Shown here: in pieces, positions 1 through 12,420 of the stretch
Layout of the letters: each line of letters opens with the position of its first letter
How positions within the stretch are numbered: the first letter of the stretch is position 1
Origin: Fistularia commersonii
Taxonomy: Eukaryota; Chordata; Actinopteri; Syngnathiformes; Fistulariidae
Length of the DNA stretch: 64,000 nucleotides
Assembly: GCA_037954325.1 (NCBI GenBank)
Contig: JBBMNZ010000015.1
Coordinates: 2,232,001-2,296,000, forward strand
Direction: 5' to 3'
Position numbers and translations under genes: made by a program
Notes under the pieces: generated by a model
The model's database searches: none
The model's input: only the letters and a program-made list of their open reading frames with translations
What the model was told of the DNA's origin: nothing

Positions 1-541
1 TTCCTCCTGCTGGAACCGACAAACTGATTTTCTTTACTGCAAACCAGTAGATCTAGTTGGGCAGCATCTCTCCTTTCACTGGGGATTTCTTCCACCTTTT
101 CTTTTATTGTCTGAGTGCCGTCGGCATTCCTGTGGCGTGTGCTGTCACTCCAGGTTTACACAGACGCGCACACACACACACACACATGCTCACATGCATG
201 CACAAACAGAAGATGCGGGAGAAAAGGGTGTGACAAGTGCATCTTAGTGATTTATTTGTTTTTCTAGCAAAAAATACATCATATGTCCCACTTTATGTCA
301 TTGGTGGCATATTGACATTTAAATCTCTTCATTTTGGCATTCAATTACATTTCTTGACTTTTTTCTTTATTTAACTCTAAAGCATTTTATGAAAATATGG
401 GGTATTGATTTAGAGCCTCAGAAGTGTCCAAAACAGTCCAAAGGCGCACAAACACACACGCACACTCCATAACATCCATTTTCACATACAGCCTATACTG
501 TATTCAGGATATATACAGTATATACAGGGTTGAAGACTGAG
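1..541. other. No gene seen; short CA repeat
   Basis: Apart from a short (CA)n run near 167-186, nothing recognisable. Probably intronic to gfod1. Confidence 0.4.
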
Positions 542-655
542 AAAATTTATGGATGTAGTTGAAGAGGAAATGAATTTGGATGTATTGAGGAAAGAGGATT
601 GACGGAATAGGAGGACGACGATTTGCTGTGGTGACCCCGAAAGAGATATATACAG
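542..655 (+). repeat. LINE ORF C-terminal fragment
   Basis: Reads FMDVVEEEMNLDV, then RKED, a stop, and CCGDPE. This matches the C-terminal FMDVVKEDM...REED...CGDP of a common fish non-LTR retrotransposon ORF. Very short and interrupted. A second, opposite-strand copy is at 7925-8215. Confidence 0.5.
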
Positions 656-659
656 TATT

Positions 660-1990
660 GTCGTGCTCGGCGAGGAGTTGGAGTTGTGGATGAGTTCAAT
701 TTTAATCAATGTGCACCAGCAAGCAACCCGGAGTACAATTGAATGTGCCCAGGAACTCCTGCAATGCCCTGCCCGAGGCAGGGCGGGGAAAATTAGTCAC
801 CCCTTTACCTTTGCAGGCAATGAAACTGCAACTTCAATGAATTGCAATGACCCAGGAAGTCAATCAACAACAGCCCAAACTGACACTTGGCTTGGTTGAC
901 TGTACGGCCGTGTTTGTCCAGATGACAGAGAACCTTTGTCAGGTGCTCCTCAGCCAACAGGCTGGCAACCAGTATATCGTCATGTAGACAAACACAATAG
1001 CAAGGTCACACAGGACCGAGTCCGTAAGCCTCTGGGAGGTCTGTGGGAAATCCTTCAAAATGAAAGGCACGCACAGGAACAAGTGTTCAACACCGTGCCT
1101 AGTGGACGCAGTGGAAAATGTGGGCATTGTGAGTGTCGGAAAATCCGCCAGCAAACATCGGTACACATCCCCCAATGCTAAGTAGTTAATGTGCCTTCAC
1201 AGCCCAACCCCCCCCCCCCCCCATGTCTCACACAGATAGACGGCGAACAACACGGCGTTGAGTAAATGTTTGTTCGCAACATCCACGAGCAGGACGTAGA
1301 CGCACAGAAAATCCCCGCCGATGATGGTGATTGTGATGGAGGGAATAATGAAGTTCCACTCAAAACGGCCACCTAAATAGACACCGACCGCATACCAAGG
1401 GTTGCAATAGAGGCCCCGTTAGCGGCACTCAGTAGTGGGCCGTTGAATGTCTGCCCGCATTGGCAGGAGAAGGGTCTTCTGCGAGCCAGAGTCCACTAGG
1501 AATCTCAGTCCATACTGTGAGTCTGCGATAAACAGCAGCTGGGTCCACAGCTGCTACTGAGCGTCGGTTCCACGGTTTTCCCAGCGTCCTGAATGAGGAC
1601 GAGGGAGCGCAACGCCCTGCCTTGCTGCCGAATCTCTGGTGGAAGAAATAGAGGTTGGTCATACGTCTCCTTGGGGCAGCCACACCAGCCGCCGCAGCTG
1701 AATCCGTGACTCCCAGCATCGGAACACTCTTGATGGTGAATGGCTTGGTTGTCAGCAGGACACGGTCGGGTTCCTCCGCCAGACCCCGGCAGGTGCCAGG
1801 GGCCAGGGGAGTTCCCCAAGATCACCTGCACTGATGGTGCAAGTTGGTGCGGGAAAACATGTAGGAATAGGCACCCGCCATCGTCGGATCACACCGGCGC
1901 CAGCATACAGTGCTATCCATCAGGTCCACGGGTGACCCGTCACCCAACCCGGGCAGGGAAAGAGCTGTACCTCCAGAGCAGGAGATTTTT
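660..1990 (-). mobile_element. Decayed Ty3/gypsy retrotransposon (protease and RT parts)
   Basis: Read on the minus strand from 1990 downward, frames resemble the Gag-protease junction (FFHQRFGSKAG near 1650), an aspartic-protease-like stretch with DSGSQKTLLLP (about 1455-1520), the region before reverse transcriptase (about 1220-1370), and reverse transcriptase (about 780-1180) with FLCVPF, the YxDD box near 975-990, KCQFGL and ALQEFLGT. The order is right for Ty3/gypsy pol. Frames shift several times, including at the YxDD box, so the copy is dead. No LTRs were found. It touches a Tc1-like terminal repeat at 2116. Confidence 0.65.
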
Positions 1991-2115
1991 TTGAGCCTGG
2001 TGGGGGTCGCCTATGGCTCGCCTTGTGTTGGTCCATCACCGTGACGACCAAAAAGTACCTGGCATGATCTGGAAAAATTATGCACAGGGAGGAATCGCTT
2101 CCACGTGCCGGGTCG

Positions 2116-2148
2116 TTTAAGTGTTCCCTTTATTTTTTTTGAGCAGTG
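2116..2148 (-). repeat. Solitary Tc1-like terminal inverted repeat
   Basis: GTGTTCCCTTTATTTTTTTT followed by GAGCAGTGTA is the reverse complement of the 9876 element end (TACTGCTCAAAAAAATAAAG). No partner end is seen within 2 kb, so this is a solo or truncated remnant. Confidence 0.6.
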
Positions 2149-2645
2149 TACATATATATACAGAGTGTAAAACACTGATGTACATTATATCCAAGTGTGA
2201 CCTCTAACTATCCATGAATGTGTGTAGATCTGCTGATTTCAGCCATTTCAGCCAATAAACTGCTCACCCTTCGCATGAGCTCAAGGGCCCTGACTTGTAG
2301 AATACATATTTTCAAAGTGCCTGAGGTATGAAGCAGTATTAATGGCAAAATCGGTACTTTCACCATTGTGCTGTCTGAACGTGTGTGTGTGAGAAACAGA
2401 GACAGGGAGAGTTGAGGCCGCTCAAGAAGGGAATCTGACCGCTTTACTTGAAACGTAAGACAAGCAAGAGTTTCAGTTGCTGGTTTCTGTCCCTTTGTGT
2501 TATTCGGCATCGGGGAGCGGGGATTTGAGTGGGGACGGCCTCAACTCGGCACAGACACGGCCCTCGAGCGGTTAAAAGCACGGTGTGAACCCCCAATATC
2601 AGCTTTGACTACACTTTTGAGCAAAAGACAAGGGCAAAGCAGACA

Positions 2646-2781
2646 AAAAAGTTTCCAAATGATGCGCGGTGCCTGTCGTCACCGCGCATCATTTGGAAAC
2701 TTTTTCATCATTTGGAAACTTTTTCATCATTTGGAAACTTTTTCATCATTTGGAAACTTTTTCATCATTTGGAAACTTTTT
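2646..2781. repeat. Perfect 26-bp hairpin fused to 19-bp tandem array
   Basis: Arms at 2646-2671 and 2680-2705 are perfectly complementary around an 8-nt loop (CCTGTCGT). The right arm contains the first unit of a five-copy perfect tandem array of CATCATTTGGAAACTTTTT (2687-2781). No coding content. Confidence 0.95.
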
Positions 2782-3762
2782 CTGTCATTACTGCTGCGTC
2801 ATAACCACTTCCTCAAATGAACTGAGGTTTCAGATATCAGCTTGAGCAGCAGACACATTTCTCATATGACTTGGGCCGTCTCAGAATAGCAGCAATTTTT
2901 TTTATTTTTGATGTTGATCAGATGGGGCGGAGGAGAACTTCCTCCTGGAGGTTTCTTAATTTGAACTGTGACTGAGGTAAACTCTGACCTTTTCAGAAAC
3001 CTTTAGGATGTAGAAAAATAAAGTAAAACGAATATTAAAATAAAAATTGTTTAGCAGCTCTGGCCTGAGCGTCACAAACTCCTCACCTGTGCAAGAAAAA
3101 AAGGGGAAATTCATAATTCTTTACTAACGGTCTCAACTTCTACTTAAATTACTGGTTGCAATATGATATGAGTGAAGAGATGAGTTTCTCAGGACAGTTT
3201 GGCCCATTGCGGAAACTTTAAATCTCATAACCCGCATCTCACTTTTGACAGTAATGGAATCAAGTGGATGTTCAAGACACTCATGCGATGACTGTTTTTT
3301 AAAATAAAAGTTTTCTTGTGAATCCCAAATTGATGTAAGGCCCTAAAAAATCCTAGTGGTGTTTTTGAGTTATTTCCCCACTTTTGTCTTATTCCAGGTT
3401 GCCTTTTGAGTGTTTTCCCACACACGTAAATAGTAATGAGAGTAAGATTGGCTCAGTGATGAGCCGCAGACACCTGCTGGAAAGGCCACCCTGAGGCGAG
3501 GAGCTATTTATAGCCCGCCTGAAAGGGCAAGCGGGCGTCATCATGGAGGCATGTTCACGCCGCTGATGGTGTTACGCAATGGCTAGCAATGAGGTTTTTG
3601 GCAGCAACCCGTTTTAAAAAGGGCTGATGGGCCCAGATTACACTGTACTCCCTCGTACACTACATTATTGATTCTATTTCACTCTCATCCTGCAAGCTGA
3701 TGATCCCGCATACAGAGACAACTGTTCACTCTTTCATTCATACATCTAATTTCGGGTCTCCC
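2782..3762. other. No gene or recognised repeat
   Basis: About 1 kb of mixed composition without ORFs of interest. Likely gfod1 intron. Confidence 0.4.
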
Positions 3763-3897
3763 GTGACCAGCAGTGTTTTTGGACTGTGGCAGGAAACCCA
3801 CAGAGACACAAGAACATTCAAACTCCCCCTTTCAGAATCATACCAGGGACCTTCTTGCTGTTAGGCGGAAGCGCTAACCACTCTGCCGCTGCCTCGT
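3763..3897 (-). repeat. tRNA-headed SINE-like repeat fragment
   Basis: Contains GTTTTTGGACTGTGGCAGGA, AAACCCACAGAGACAC, CATTCAAACTCC and, to the right, GGACCTTCTTGCTGT...GCGCTAACCACT. This is the minus strand of a very common fish repeat whose head carries a tRNA-like internal promoter. Confidence 0.65.
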
Positions 3898-4261
3898 CCT
3901 TTTGTTCTACATTTCATGCCTAAAAAACCTTCTCATAGCCACTGTGGGAAAACAAACCGATAACAGTAAGACATCTAATCATCTAATTCGTAATTGTTCT
4001 CGCTGGAAGGTCAAAGCCGATAGGAGACACCGGATATCGAGATGTCACTTCTTAAATGTTCTCGTTGAGTCACAGGGCTGCTATTCACCCCGGTGTCTGT
4101 TATTTCTCTATTTGTGGTCACAGTGACACAGATCGAAAAATAAACTCCAAGAGAAGAACAGATGTATAGTTCAGAATGTTTGAACCTCCCGCAGTGGAAA
4201 GAGTTTTGGCAAACGTTAACATTTCGACTAGTGCATCTCATATCGCAGCTAATTTTTTAAT

Positions 4262-4350
4262 GTAAAGTTGATGAGATGAGATGAGATGAGAACAACTTTA
4301 TGAATCCCGAAGGAAATTGTTGTGCCAGAGTTTCAAGTAAAAACATAACA
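4262..4350. repeat. Retroposon tail fragment with (GATGA)n
   Basis: A short GATGA run followed by AACTTTATGAATCCCGAAGG and AAATTGTTGTGCC, a phrase frequent at the ends of fish retroposons. Family not assigned. Confidence 0.4.
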
Positions 4351-5990
4351 GTAATAGATAATAGTGGAAAGGAGGAAGAATAAGAAATATAATGAAATAT
4401 AAATTGTCTTAGCTGTTAGCTGATACATTCATACATCTATTTTGTATTTATTATTGTTATCGCTATTGTTATTACTGTGAAAAAGCTTCACTCTTTGTGT
4501 GTTTCAAACACTTCGCTATTTTGTAAAAGTGTGTCGAGACAGACCTCGCCGTGTTAAACAAGACTTTTCAAGCCAGCACTATTCTTGGCATTTCTCAGTG
4601 TGAGAGAATTCTATTTGGAATCAGCAGCCTCTTTAGACAGAGCTCAGTCTGGAGGATCAACGACGGGCCGAGAGCCCGCGGGTCCGGGTCCCAGTCTGGG
4701 GGCCGTGCGATTTTTGTGTCGTCTCACGCTGGTTCACATTCATGTCTCATTTACATGCTAATGGTGGTCTGGGAACATGTGTGTGAAAGTCTAAGAGGCG
4801 AGAGGATGGAGGGATGGTTTGGAGCTGTGAGGAGGGAAGAATCGGGAAGTGGGAAAGCTAGTCTCTGTGTAGTGTTGCTTTTGTGTGTCAGATGAATGAA
4901 TTAAAAAGAGGGTGCAGGCTGAGAGGGCTCACGATCCCCTCCCCCGCAACGTGTGGGCTTTTTTTTTTTCCACACGGATTCATGAGCAACCGCAGTGTGC
5001 TGGAGAGCTCGGGGTGCAGATTTAAGGTTGAGGCGTCATATTGTGTTAATAAATCCAGGGGCAAGAGGTAGAGCTTTTGATATCGAGTCACTCTCCCGCT
5101 CAGGGATCGGACTGGAGGCCGGCCTTCAGCATGGAGTTATTCAGTTTTATTAATCCGGATAAAGGGCTGGGAAAGACCGAAAGCTAAACAAAGAAAAAGT
5201 GATCATTTAAACTCCACACAGAAAGCTTTGTTTTTGCTCACATCGTTTCATTATTTGTTCTAATTTAATTTAATTTTATTTTATTTGTTTATTTATTGCA
5301 ATTTTTCACAACAAATTTATGTGGTAACTTTTCAAATGAGAAAATATTATCATTAAATTTGCAGTCATCAAAGTCAAGAAAAAGACAGCTATGGAAAATG
5401 CCAAGGCTATTACCAAGTAATTACAAAACAAAATTAATACCTTATCCTTTATCTGGCTGAGTGGATGCTCGCATTCATTCTCACTCTCCTTCCAGCCCGG
5501 GGCTTTATTTAACAAAGTTTATTGATATAGGATCATTGGATGGTATATTAAAACTTCAAGACAGAGAAAAGGAGATCATTTTATCAGGAAGATTAAACTC
5601 CAAAGGAAGATATCTATTCAAAGGTTAAAAAAACAAAATTAGATAAGATAAGGATAAACTAAGGATCAAACTGACAGTGCAGTGGGAGACAGGGAATACA
5701 AACACAGTGCAGGGCAAGAAATAAATCAATTTCTCTGATTTGCTTTTTAATGAAAAGCGACGACAAGCATCTGCAGCGCTGATGCGAAGGAGCTGAGAGA
5801 CGAAGCAGGCCCGCGCTTTTCTACAAAGTTTGTCACAAATACTCGATGTGGGGAGATAAAATTCTGATACTCCGCTTCTCTTTGTTTTGGTTTGGTGCCG
5901 GGGGTGTAGGCTCATAAAGATGCGGTTCCCATCATTTTTCTTGGAAAATGTACTTCTGTAAATTAATGGTTGCTGGATTGTATTCTCCCT
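4351..5990. other. No gene recognised
   Basis: AT-rich sequence with no convincing coding frame or identified repeat. Probably gfod1 intron. Confidence 0.4.
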
Positions 5991-6039
5991 TTCACACAAA
6001 GTCACAACATCTTGCCGCCCAGCGCTTCAGCATGCAGAC

Positions 6040-6115
6040 AGGAGGAGTTGTAAATGGATCTGCCAACCTTCCGATCGGAGGGACGCCCGCTCTACCAACT
6101 GCGCCGCTTCCGCAG
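6040..6115 (-). repeat. tRNA-derived SINE fragment
   Basis: The reverse complement reads GCGCAGTTGGTAGAGCGGGC and CCGATCGGAAGGTTGGCAG. The A-box-like GCNCAGTNGGTAGAGC shows a tRNA-derived SINE head; the tail is missing or diverged. Confidence 0.6.
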
Positions 6116-6117
6116 AC

Positions 6118-6310
6118 ACCTTGGATGGTTGTGAGCCGTCGCTTACGGACGGCCTTCTGTCTGGACCGGCTCAGATAAAAAGCATGAGTGAAAGAAAAGG
6201 ACAAAGTGTGTAACCGAGACAGATGCGGTTGGGAGGGACAGGCACAATGATATTTTATTGATAATAACAGTCACATGATACATTATAGTAATAGCTTTAA
6301 TATTCCTAAA
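6118..6310 (+). repeat. Interspersed repeat of the 10048/52706 family
   Basis: ACGGCCTTCTGTCTGGACC, then AGATAAAAAG, AGAAAAGGACA and a run ending AATAGCTTTAATATTC resemble the copies at 10226, 10990 and 52960. Class unknown. Confidence 0.5.
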
Positions 6311-7290
6311 AGAAATAACACCATCAGACTAACCAAGTGCCATGCAAAATTGCTAAAATGTGTGAAAAAAAAGTTATTACAAATGCAACATTTCCCCCTA
6401 GAGTTGTTTGAAGAAGCAGTCACCCTCAGGCAGTCCATGAAAAAAAAATTAAAAAAATAGAACAAAATCATCTTTACTCTTATAAAGTAATTGTTTAAGA
6501 TTCAGATCAGCCATACAAAAACCCGTTTATTTATGTTTTCATTTTTTCCCTTACACCAACAAGAGGCTGACATTCACGCTTTTTCACATGATAACATTTT
6601 TCCACGGCGGCAGTTCATTGACACTTGTGTTCAGCTATCATAGCACGGCGCGTATTTTCCGACACGGTCACACCCTTCTGTCCCTTTTGTGTCACATGAC
6701 CGGCACGCAGTGTTACGATCTCTATCTGACTCTGTCATCAGCTTATTCTGTGTATTCCCAAAGTGGCGTAGTTCCATAATGGGGTAGCTCAGATGTCTTG
6801 TCGGCCTCTGTGTTCAGGACTAAGCTTGTCCGTGTCTCCCAATTGGCCATCAGGGGCCACAGAGACCAGATGCAGCTGCAGATATGAGAAATGGCTTTTG
6901 ATAGGGCACCATTCAACCCTCCTCTTCCTCTTCTAAGGTACTACATTCCTAATTGGGTTGTTTTTTGACATTGGTGATGGAAAAACAGTGATGTTAGGCA
7001 TGCAAGGGGCTCTAATTCAAGATACATGGTTGTCGCACAATATTGATTTCAAACCTGTGAATCTAGAAGTTCACAAAAAAATATTTAAATCCAATTGTGT
7101 TTTCTAGTCAGTAAGAATAAGATAAATTGAAATAAAATAAAATCATTCAGTCATATTAACAAAAATGCAGAAAGTTTCTTGAAAATGAGTAAACATTTTT
7201 GCAGAAAAAAATGATTACAGTAAACATTTTACTGAAGAGAGGTAAAATGTCTTCAAGTGAAGAAAATCATGTCCAGTTACAATATTAATA
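6311..7290. other. No gene recognised
   Basis: AT-rich, no coding or repeat identification. Confidence 0.35.
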
Positions 7291-7402
7291 ATTATTTTAT
7301 TTTATTTTATTTTATTTATTTTATTTTATTTTATTTTATTTTATTTTATTTTATTTTATTTTGTTTTGTTTTGTTTTATTTTATTTTATTTTATTTTATT
7401 TC
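7291..7402. repeat. (ATTTT)n microsatellite
   Basis: About 110 bp of ATTTT/TTTTA pentamers with a few TTTTG variants. Confidence 0.95.
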
Positions 7403-7924
7403 ATTATCCTTGAGGATAATGTATAGTCATACAGCCATTTCAGGATTGTTCACAAATTCTAAAAAAAAATGCACAAAGGATCCTGCTAATTTTTTAATTG
7501 AATCAGTTTGATTTAAAAGGAATCAAATATCTTAGCTCCTAGTTACATTTTGTCTCTTGTTTTCTGCAGTGAATATATCCGGAGTGTATCAAACCATTAC
7601 TCAAACAGGACTGCATGACTGTCTTTATACACAAAGCGCATTCACAACGGGAGGTGATATTGAATGTGCCATTTCCAGTTTTACGTGCAATTTTTGTGTT
7701 GCCGGGGGTTGCGGCTACTTTCATCACTTCCTCTTGCAAGTGTCTTTCATTATCAGCGTTTCATGTGTCTTGCCCTTTTAACCCTTTACAATGAAAGCAG
7801 TACTTCCTGGTGAGATTGTGTATTTTTTTAACCAGTATATAACACTTCAGTAGCTGCCATGCTAATTTAAAATGCCGATGTTTTCGCGGAGTAACAATCC
7901 TCTACTCTTCTTTTCCTTTTGGCT

Positions 7925-8215
7925 CCTCCCTTTGGCTTTGCCAGAGTGAATCATCTTCCTCTGTCTAACCCCATCCTCTGCATCCTCTTCTCTCACACCA
8001 GCTATCTTCATGTCCTCTTTTACTCCATCCATAAAGCTCTTAGGTCTTCCTGCCTGGCAATTCCAACATCAGCATCCTTCAACCAATATATTTCCAATTC
8101 CCACTCTGCACATGTCCAAACCATCTCAGTCTGACCCATTTTCCAAAACATTTAACACGTGCTGTCCCCTCTAATGGACATTCCCGATCTTATCCATCCT
8201 CGTCACTCTCAAAAT
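7925..8215 (-). repeat. LINE ORF C-terminal fragment, minus strand
   Basis: The minus strand reads a degraded form of GRPKSFMDGVKEDMK and GVREEDAED, ending near CGDP: the same LINE C-terminus as at 542-655 but longer, extending into HVxRR-like sequence. Stops and frame changes show it is dead. Confidence 0.6.
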
Positions 8216-9208
<993 letters not shown>

Positions 9209-9613
9209 AAAATCTTTGAGATTTTTTTTCTTTTTAATTGCAGACCAGTGACTCGAGGTCAACATGAGGTTAACCCAATTAAAGTGAGAAATCCGCTGCA
9301 CCCTCTTGTCACAAGGGGGGATTGCATTTTCACTGATTTGATTAAGCAGTTTCATCCACACTGCACTGTCATGTTCACTGTGTAATGTTTGCTAAGTAGT
9401 GTATTATTACATGCTCAACAACTGAAAAACGGTATGTTTTGAAAAAATTTAGCGCCGCTCATTGACATTCTGAGCTTTCTCTTGTCGGCGTCATCTCTCA
9501 CTCCTCTGTGGCCTCATCTGACACAAAGATGGCCTTCATGACTCTGACGGAAGCCACCAGAAAAGCCACCAGTCGGGTCAAGCTCACAACAGCACTCCTA
9601 CATTCCACTGTTT

Positions 9614-9616
<3 letters not shown>

Positions 9617-9703
<87 letters not shown>

Positions 9704-9811
9704 AACATAAATACACACATATATGCATACAGTATATATACATATACAGTATATATGTACAGTATATATATATATATATACATATACAGTATGTATGTGC
9801 AGTATATACAG

Positions 9812-9875
<64 letters not shown>
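9617..9875. repeat. Compound (TA)n/(TG)n microsatellite
   Basis: Alternating TA, TG and ACAGTATATA blocks. Open frames here are low-complexity artefacts. Confidence 0.95.
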
Positions 9876-9877
<2 letters not shown>

Positions 9878-10045
9878 CTGCTCAAAAAAATAAAGGGAAC
9901 ACTTGAACAACACAATGTAACTCCAAGTCAATCACACTTCTGTGAAATCATAGTGTCCACTCAGGAAGCAACACAGATTAATTTTGACTTGTTTTAAGGA
10001 CATTACATCAAAGTTGGATCAGCCTGGAGTTTGTTTTTACACTTT
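9876..10045 (+). mobile_element. Internally deleted Tc1-like transposon remnant
   Basis: Starts TACTGCTCAAAAAAATAAAG and runs through AACTCCAAGTCAATCACACT. It then jumps directly to ATTTTGACTTGTTTTAAGGA and CATTACATCAAAGTTGGATC, which in full fish elements of this family lies past the transposase gene. The whole transposase is gone and the right end is lost at the junction with the next repeat. Confidence 0.75.
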
Positions 10046-10047
10046 AA

Positions 10048-10735
10048 TTTTAAGTCAAGTCAGATTTTGGTCATATGGTGCCGAATCACAACACGGGTTT
10101 CTCATGACACTTTCTCTGTTGAACAGGTCTGGACCACCCTCTCAAAAATGATTTACAGAAACTCAGCATTCAACAGCCAGGAAAAACTAGCCTTTACTGA
10201 GGCACAAACTTGCTCAACCAGCTGAATGCGGGCGGCCTTCTGCCCTGACCAGTTTGGGCAGAAAAGAGTAGAAAGAGGGTAGAAGGAGATAGAGCAAAAG
10301 AAAAGGACAGAGATGGCATGATAGAGATAGGGGGTTTGGAAGGACTGGCACAAATGATCACATACTAATAGTAGCAGTAGCGCTAACATTTACATGATTG
10401 TAGCTGACATGGTAAGATAATAGATTTGAAATCCATAAAATAAATATTGGTGGATGCCCAGCAGGACCGCCGCAGTAGATCAAGCCACGGCCTCCTTGGA
10501 ACCATGGAAATGCGAGCGCTCAGGGATTCGGGAGCGAATGTGAGGTTTCCACCATCCATTGATGAAGGGGCATGAATGCAGACAGGATAGGAAGAATGGG
10601 AGGAATGAGAGAAGTTCATTATGGGATATCCTTGAGTAAGCCTATGGCAGTTTAACCAGGGGCCAACCTAGCACTAGTTATATGTTTTCTCAAAAACAAA
10701 GGTTTTAAGCCTATTCTTAAACAATAGTGTTTGTC
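10048..10735 (+). repeat. Long interspersed repeat, class unknown
   Basis: Begins near GTGCCGAATCACAACAC and continues through GCGGGCGGCCTTCTGCC, GGATGCCCAGCAGGACCGCC, CCATTGATGAAGGGGCATGA and ATTATGGGATATC, to CTCAAAAACAAAGGTTTTAA. The same order recurs at 52706-53290. No coding domain recognised. Confidence 0.65.
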
Positions 10736-10949
10736 AGTACATGAAATGAAACAAGTTAGGTTAACCATTATTAGAATACACCACGCTTCACAAAAATCTG
10801 TTTAGCTCTAACGATTCAAATCTGCCTTTAGGGTATCATCTAAATATTCAACTTCGCTCTGCTAACCCCCATCAACTGATACAACCCGGTATTAGTAAAC
10901 TGTAGTTACAAAAAACTTCAGCTTGTAGCATTTCACAGAGCACGTCTTG

Positions 10950-11150
10950 GTCTTGGAGTTCAGGGCGCAGAGAAAAATTTTGCTTGGACAGATCCCAGCT
11001 GAATGCCGGCGGCCTTCTGCCTCGATCGGTTGAGGTAGGACGAGAGAGAGCAAGATAGAAGGACAAAGAGATAGAAAGCAAGAGTGTGACAGAGACAGAG
11101 GTGGGGAGCTGAGGGTTGAGACACAACAGTTACACATCTCTGGGGACATG
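10950..11150 (+). repeat. Partial copy of the 10048 repeat family
   Basis: AGCTGAATGCCGGCGGCCTT and the following GA-rich stretch copy 10220-10330. It lies in the same orientation, about 780 bp downstream of the first copy. Confidence 0.6.
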
Positions 11151-12420
11151 ATACAAAATGGCTTGTTTATAATAGGACCAATGATAGCCTAAAATGTTAA
11201 AAGGTTTACTGCATTGTATATGTTGCTAAAACAGCAGGTAACTGTGGCATCACTCTATAAATTATACCTGCAAATACATGGTTTAAATACTCAAGTTGAA
11301 GCTTTGTATACATTGATAGAGAACTATATGTTGAAATAATGAAATCATGAAGGCAGTTATACAGTCATTTGTATGATCAAGGTTGAATTCTGCAAGGTGT
11401 TGCAGCTGCAGACTGGTCAGTAATATCATGGCATGCATAATACCTTGAAGGTAGGGTCAAGGGGTTTCCTAGGAAGAGGTGAAATAAAGCTTAGGAACAA
11501 TGGGGTTCCACTTCCTGTCTATGTGGTGAGAACCCAGAATGCTGGGTAATCCATTATTAATGGCACCCTGTCAGCCTTGGTGTTTTTTTTGTTTTTTCAC
11601 TGTTTCATCATCTCAAGAATCATCACTAATTATCAACAGTGGTTCTCGTTCATTAACCTGGACATCAGCATTCTGTGTAAGAATGCAGTGTTTATTTTTT
11701 TCCTTTTTTTCCACCCAAACAATTTGTCAGAGCAAAGCAGTAAATAACACAAGCTGCCCTTTTCAGTAACATTAATTACCCACGTACACAAAAAAGAAGC
11801 TGTTGGGGATCTGTCTGCTTTCAGCATGACCCGTACCTGGCAGAGACCTGCAGCTTTTCTCACAGTTGCATGCTAATGGACCAGGAAAGGCTTTGTGACG
11901 ATACAGACAGTTGGCTCTTTTGCAGACGTCTTTTGTATGTCACGATTGTCTGTGCTGGCCATAAGGGCTACACGGAGAAGCCTGCTGATTAGGATGCAGT
12001 GTGTTATCTTTGTGTGTGTGTGTGTGTGTCTGTGTTAGTAGAAACATTGACTTTAGGCTGGCTGTGTGATCAGCAGGGTGAGGTTACACGGCTAGTGCAC
12101 TTAGTAACTGTTCTGAGGTCAGTTCATAGACTTCCCCTCACCCTCACTATGCCTCCTTGTGGCAGCCCACAGAAACTGGGGCCTTGCAGCCCCAGGCTGA
12201 TTTAGTGAGAGATCTTGGAGCTGCAGTGGTCCCCAGAGGTGTCTGTGCCAACCACTGCCCCAGAGCCATGTGGGTAAACCTGGGAAGGCATGATGGCTTA
12301 AGGAGTAAACCCTGAACAAAAATGTGCAGACGCGTAAAGGCAATAGGCGGAGCCTAGCAGACCGGACCACTGGCAGTCCTCTGCAGCTCGAACCAGAGTG
12401 AAAGTCGTCGGGAGTTTCTC
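11151..12420. other. No gene recognised
   Basis: Unassigned sequence with a short TG run near 12011. The last 200 bp may be the degraded 5' end of the LINE that follows. Confidence 0.35.

Noticed and set aside
2687..2781. Tandem 19-mers resembling a CRISPR-like array
   Set aside because: The units are contiguous with no spacers, and the context is a vertebrate intron.
9498..9997. Open frames on both strands over 100 codons
   Set aside because: They are made of Tyr/Ile and Cys/Val runs from TA and TG microsatellites.
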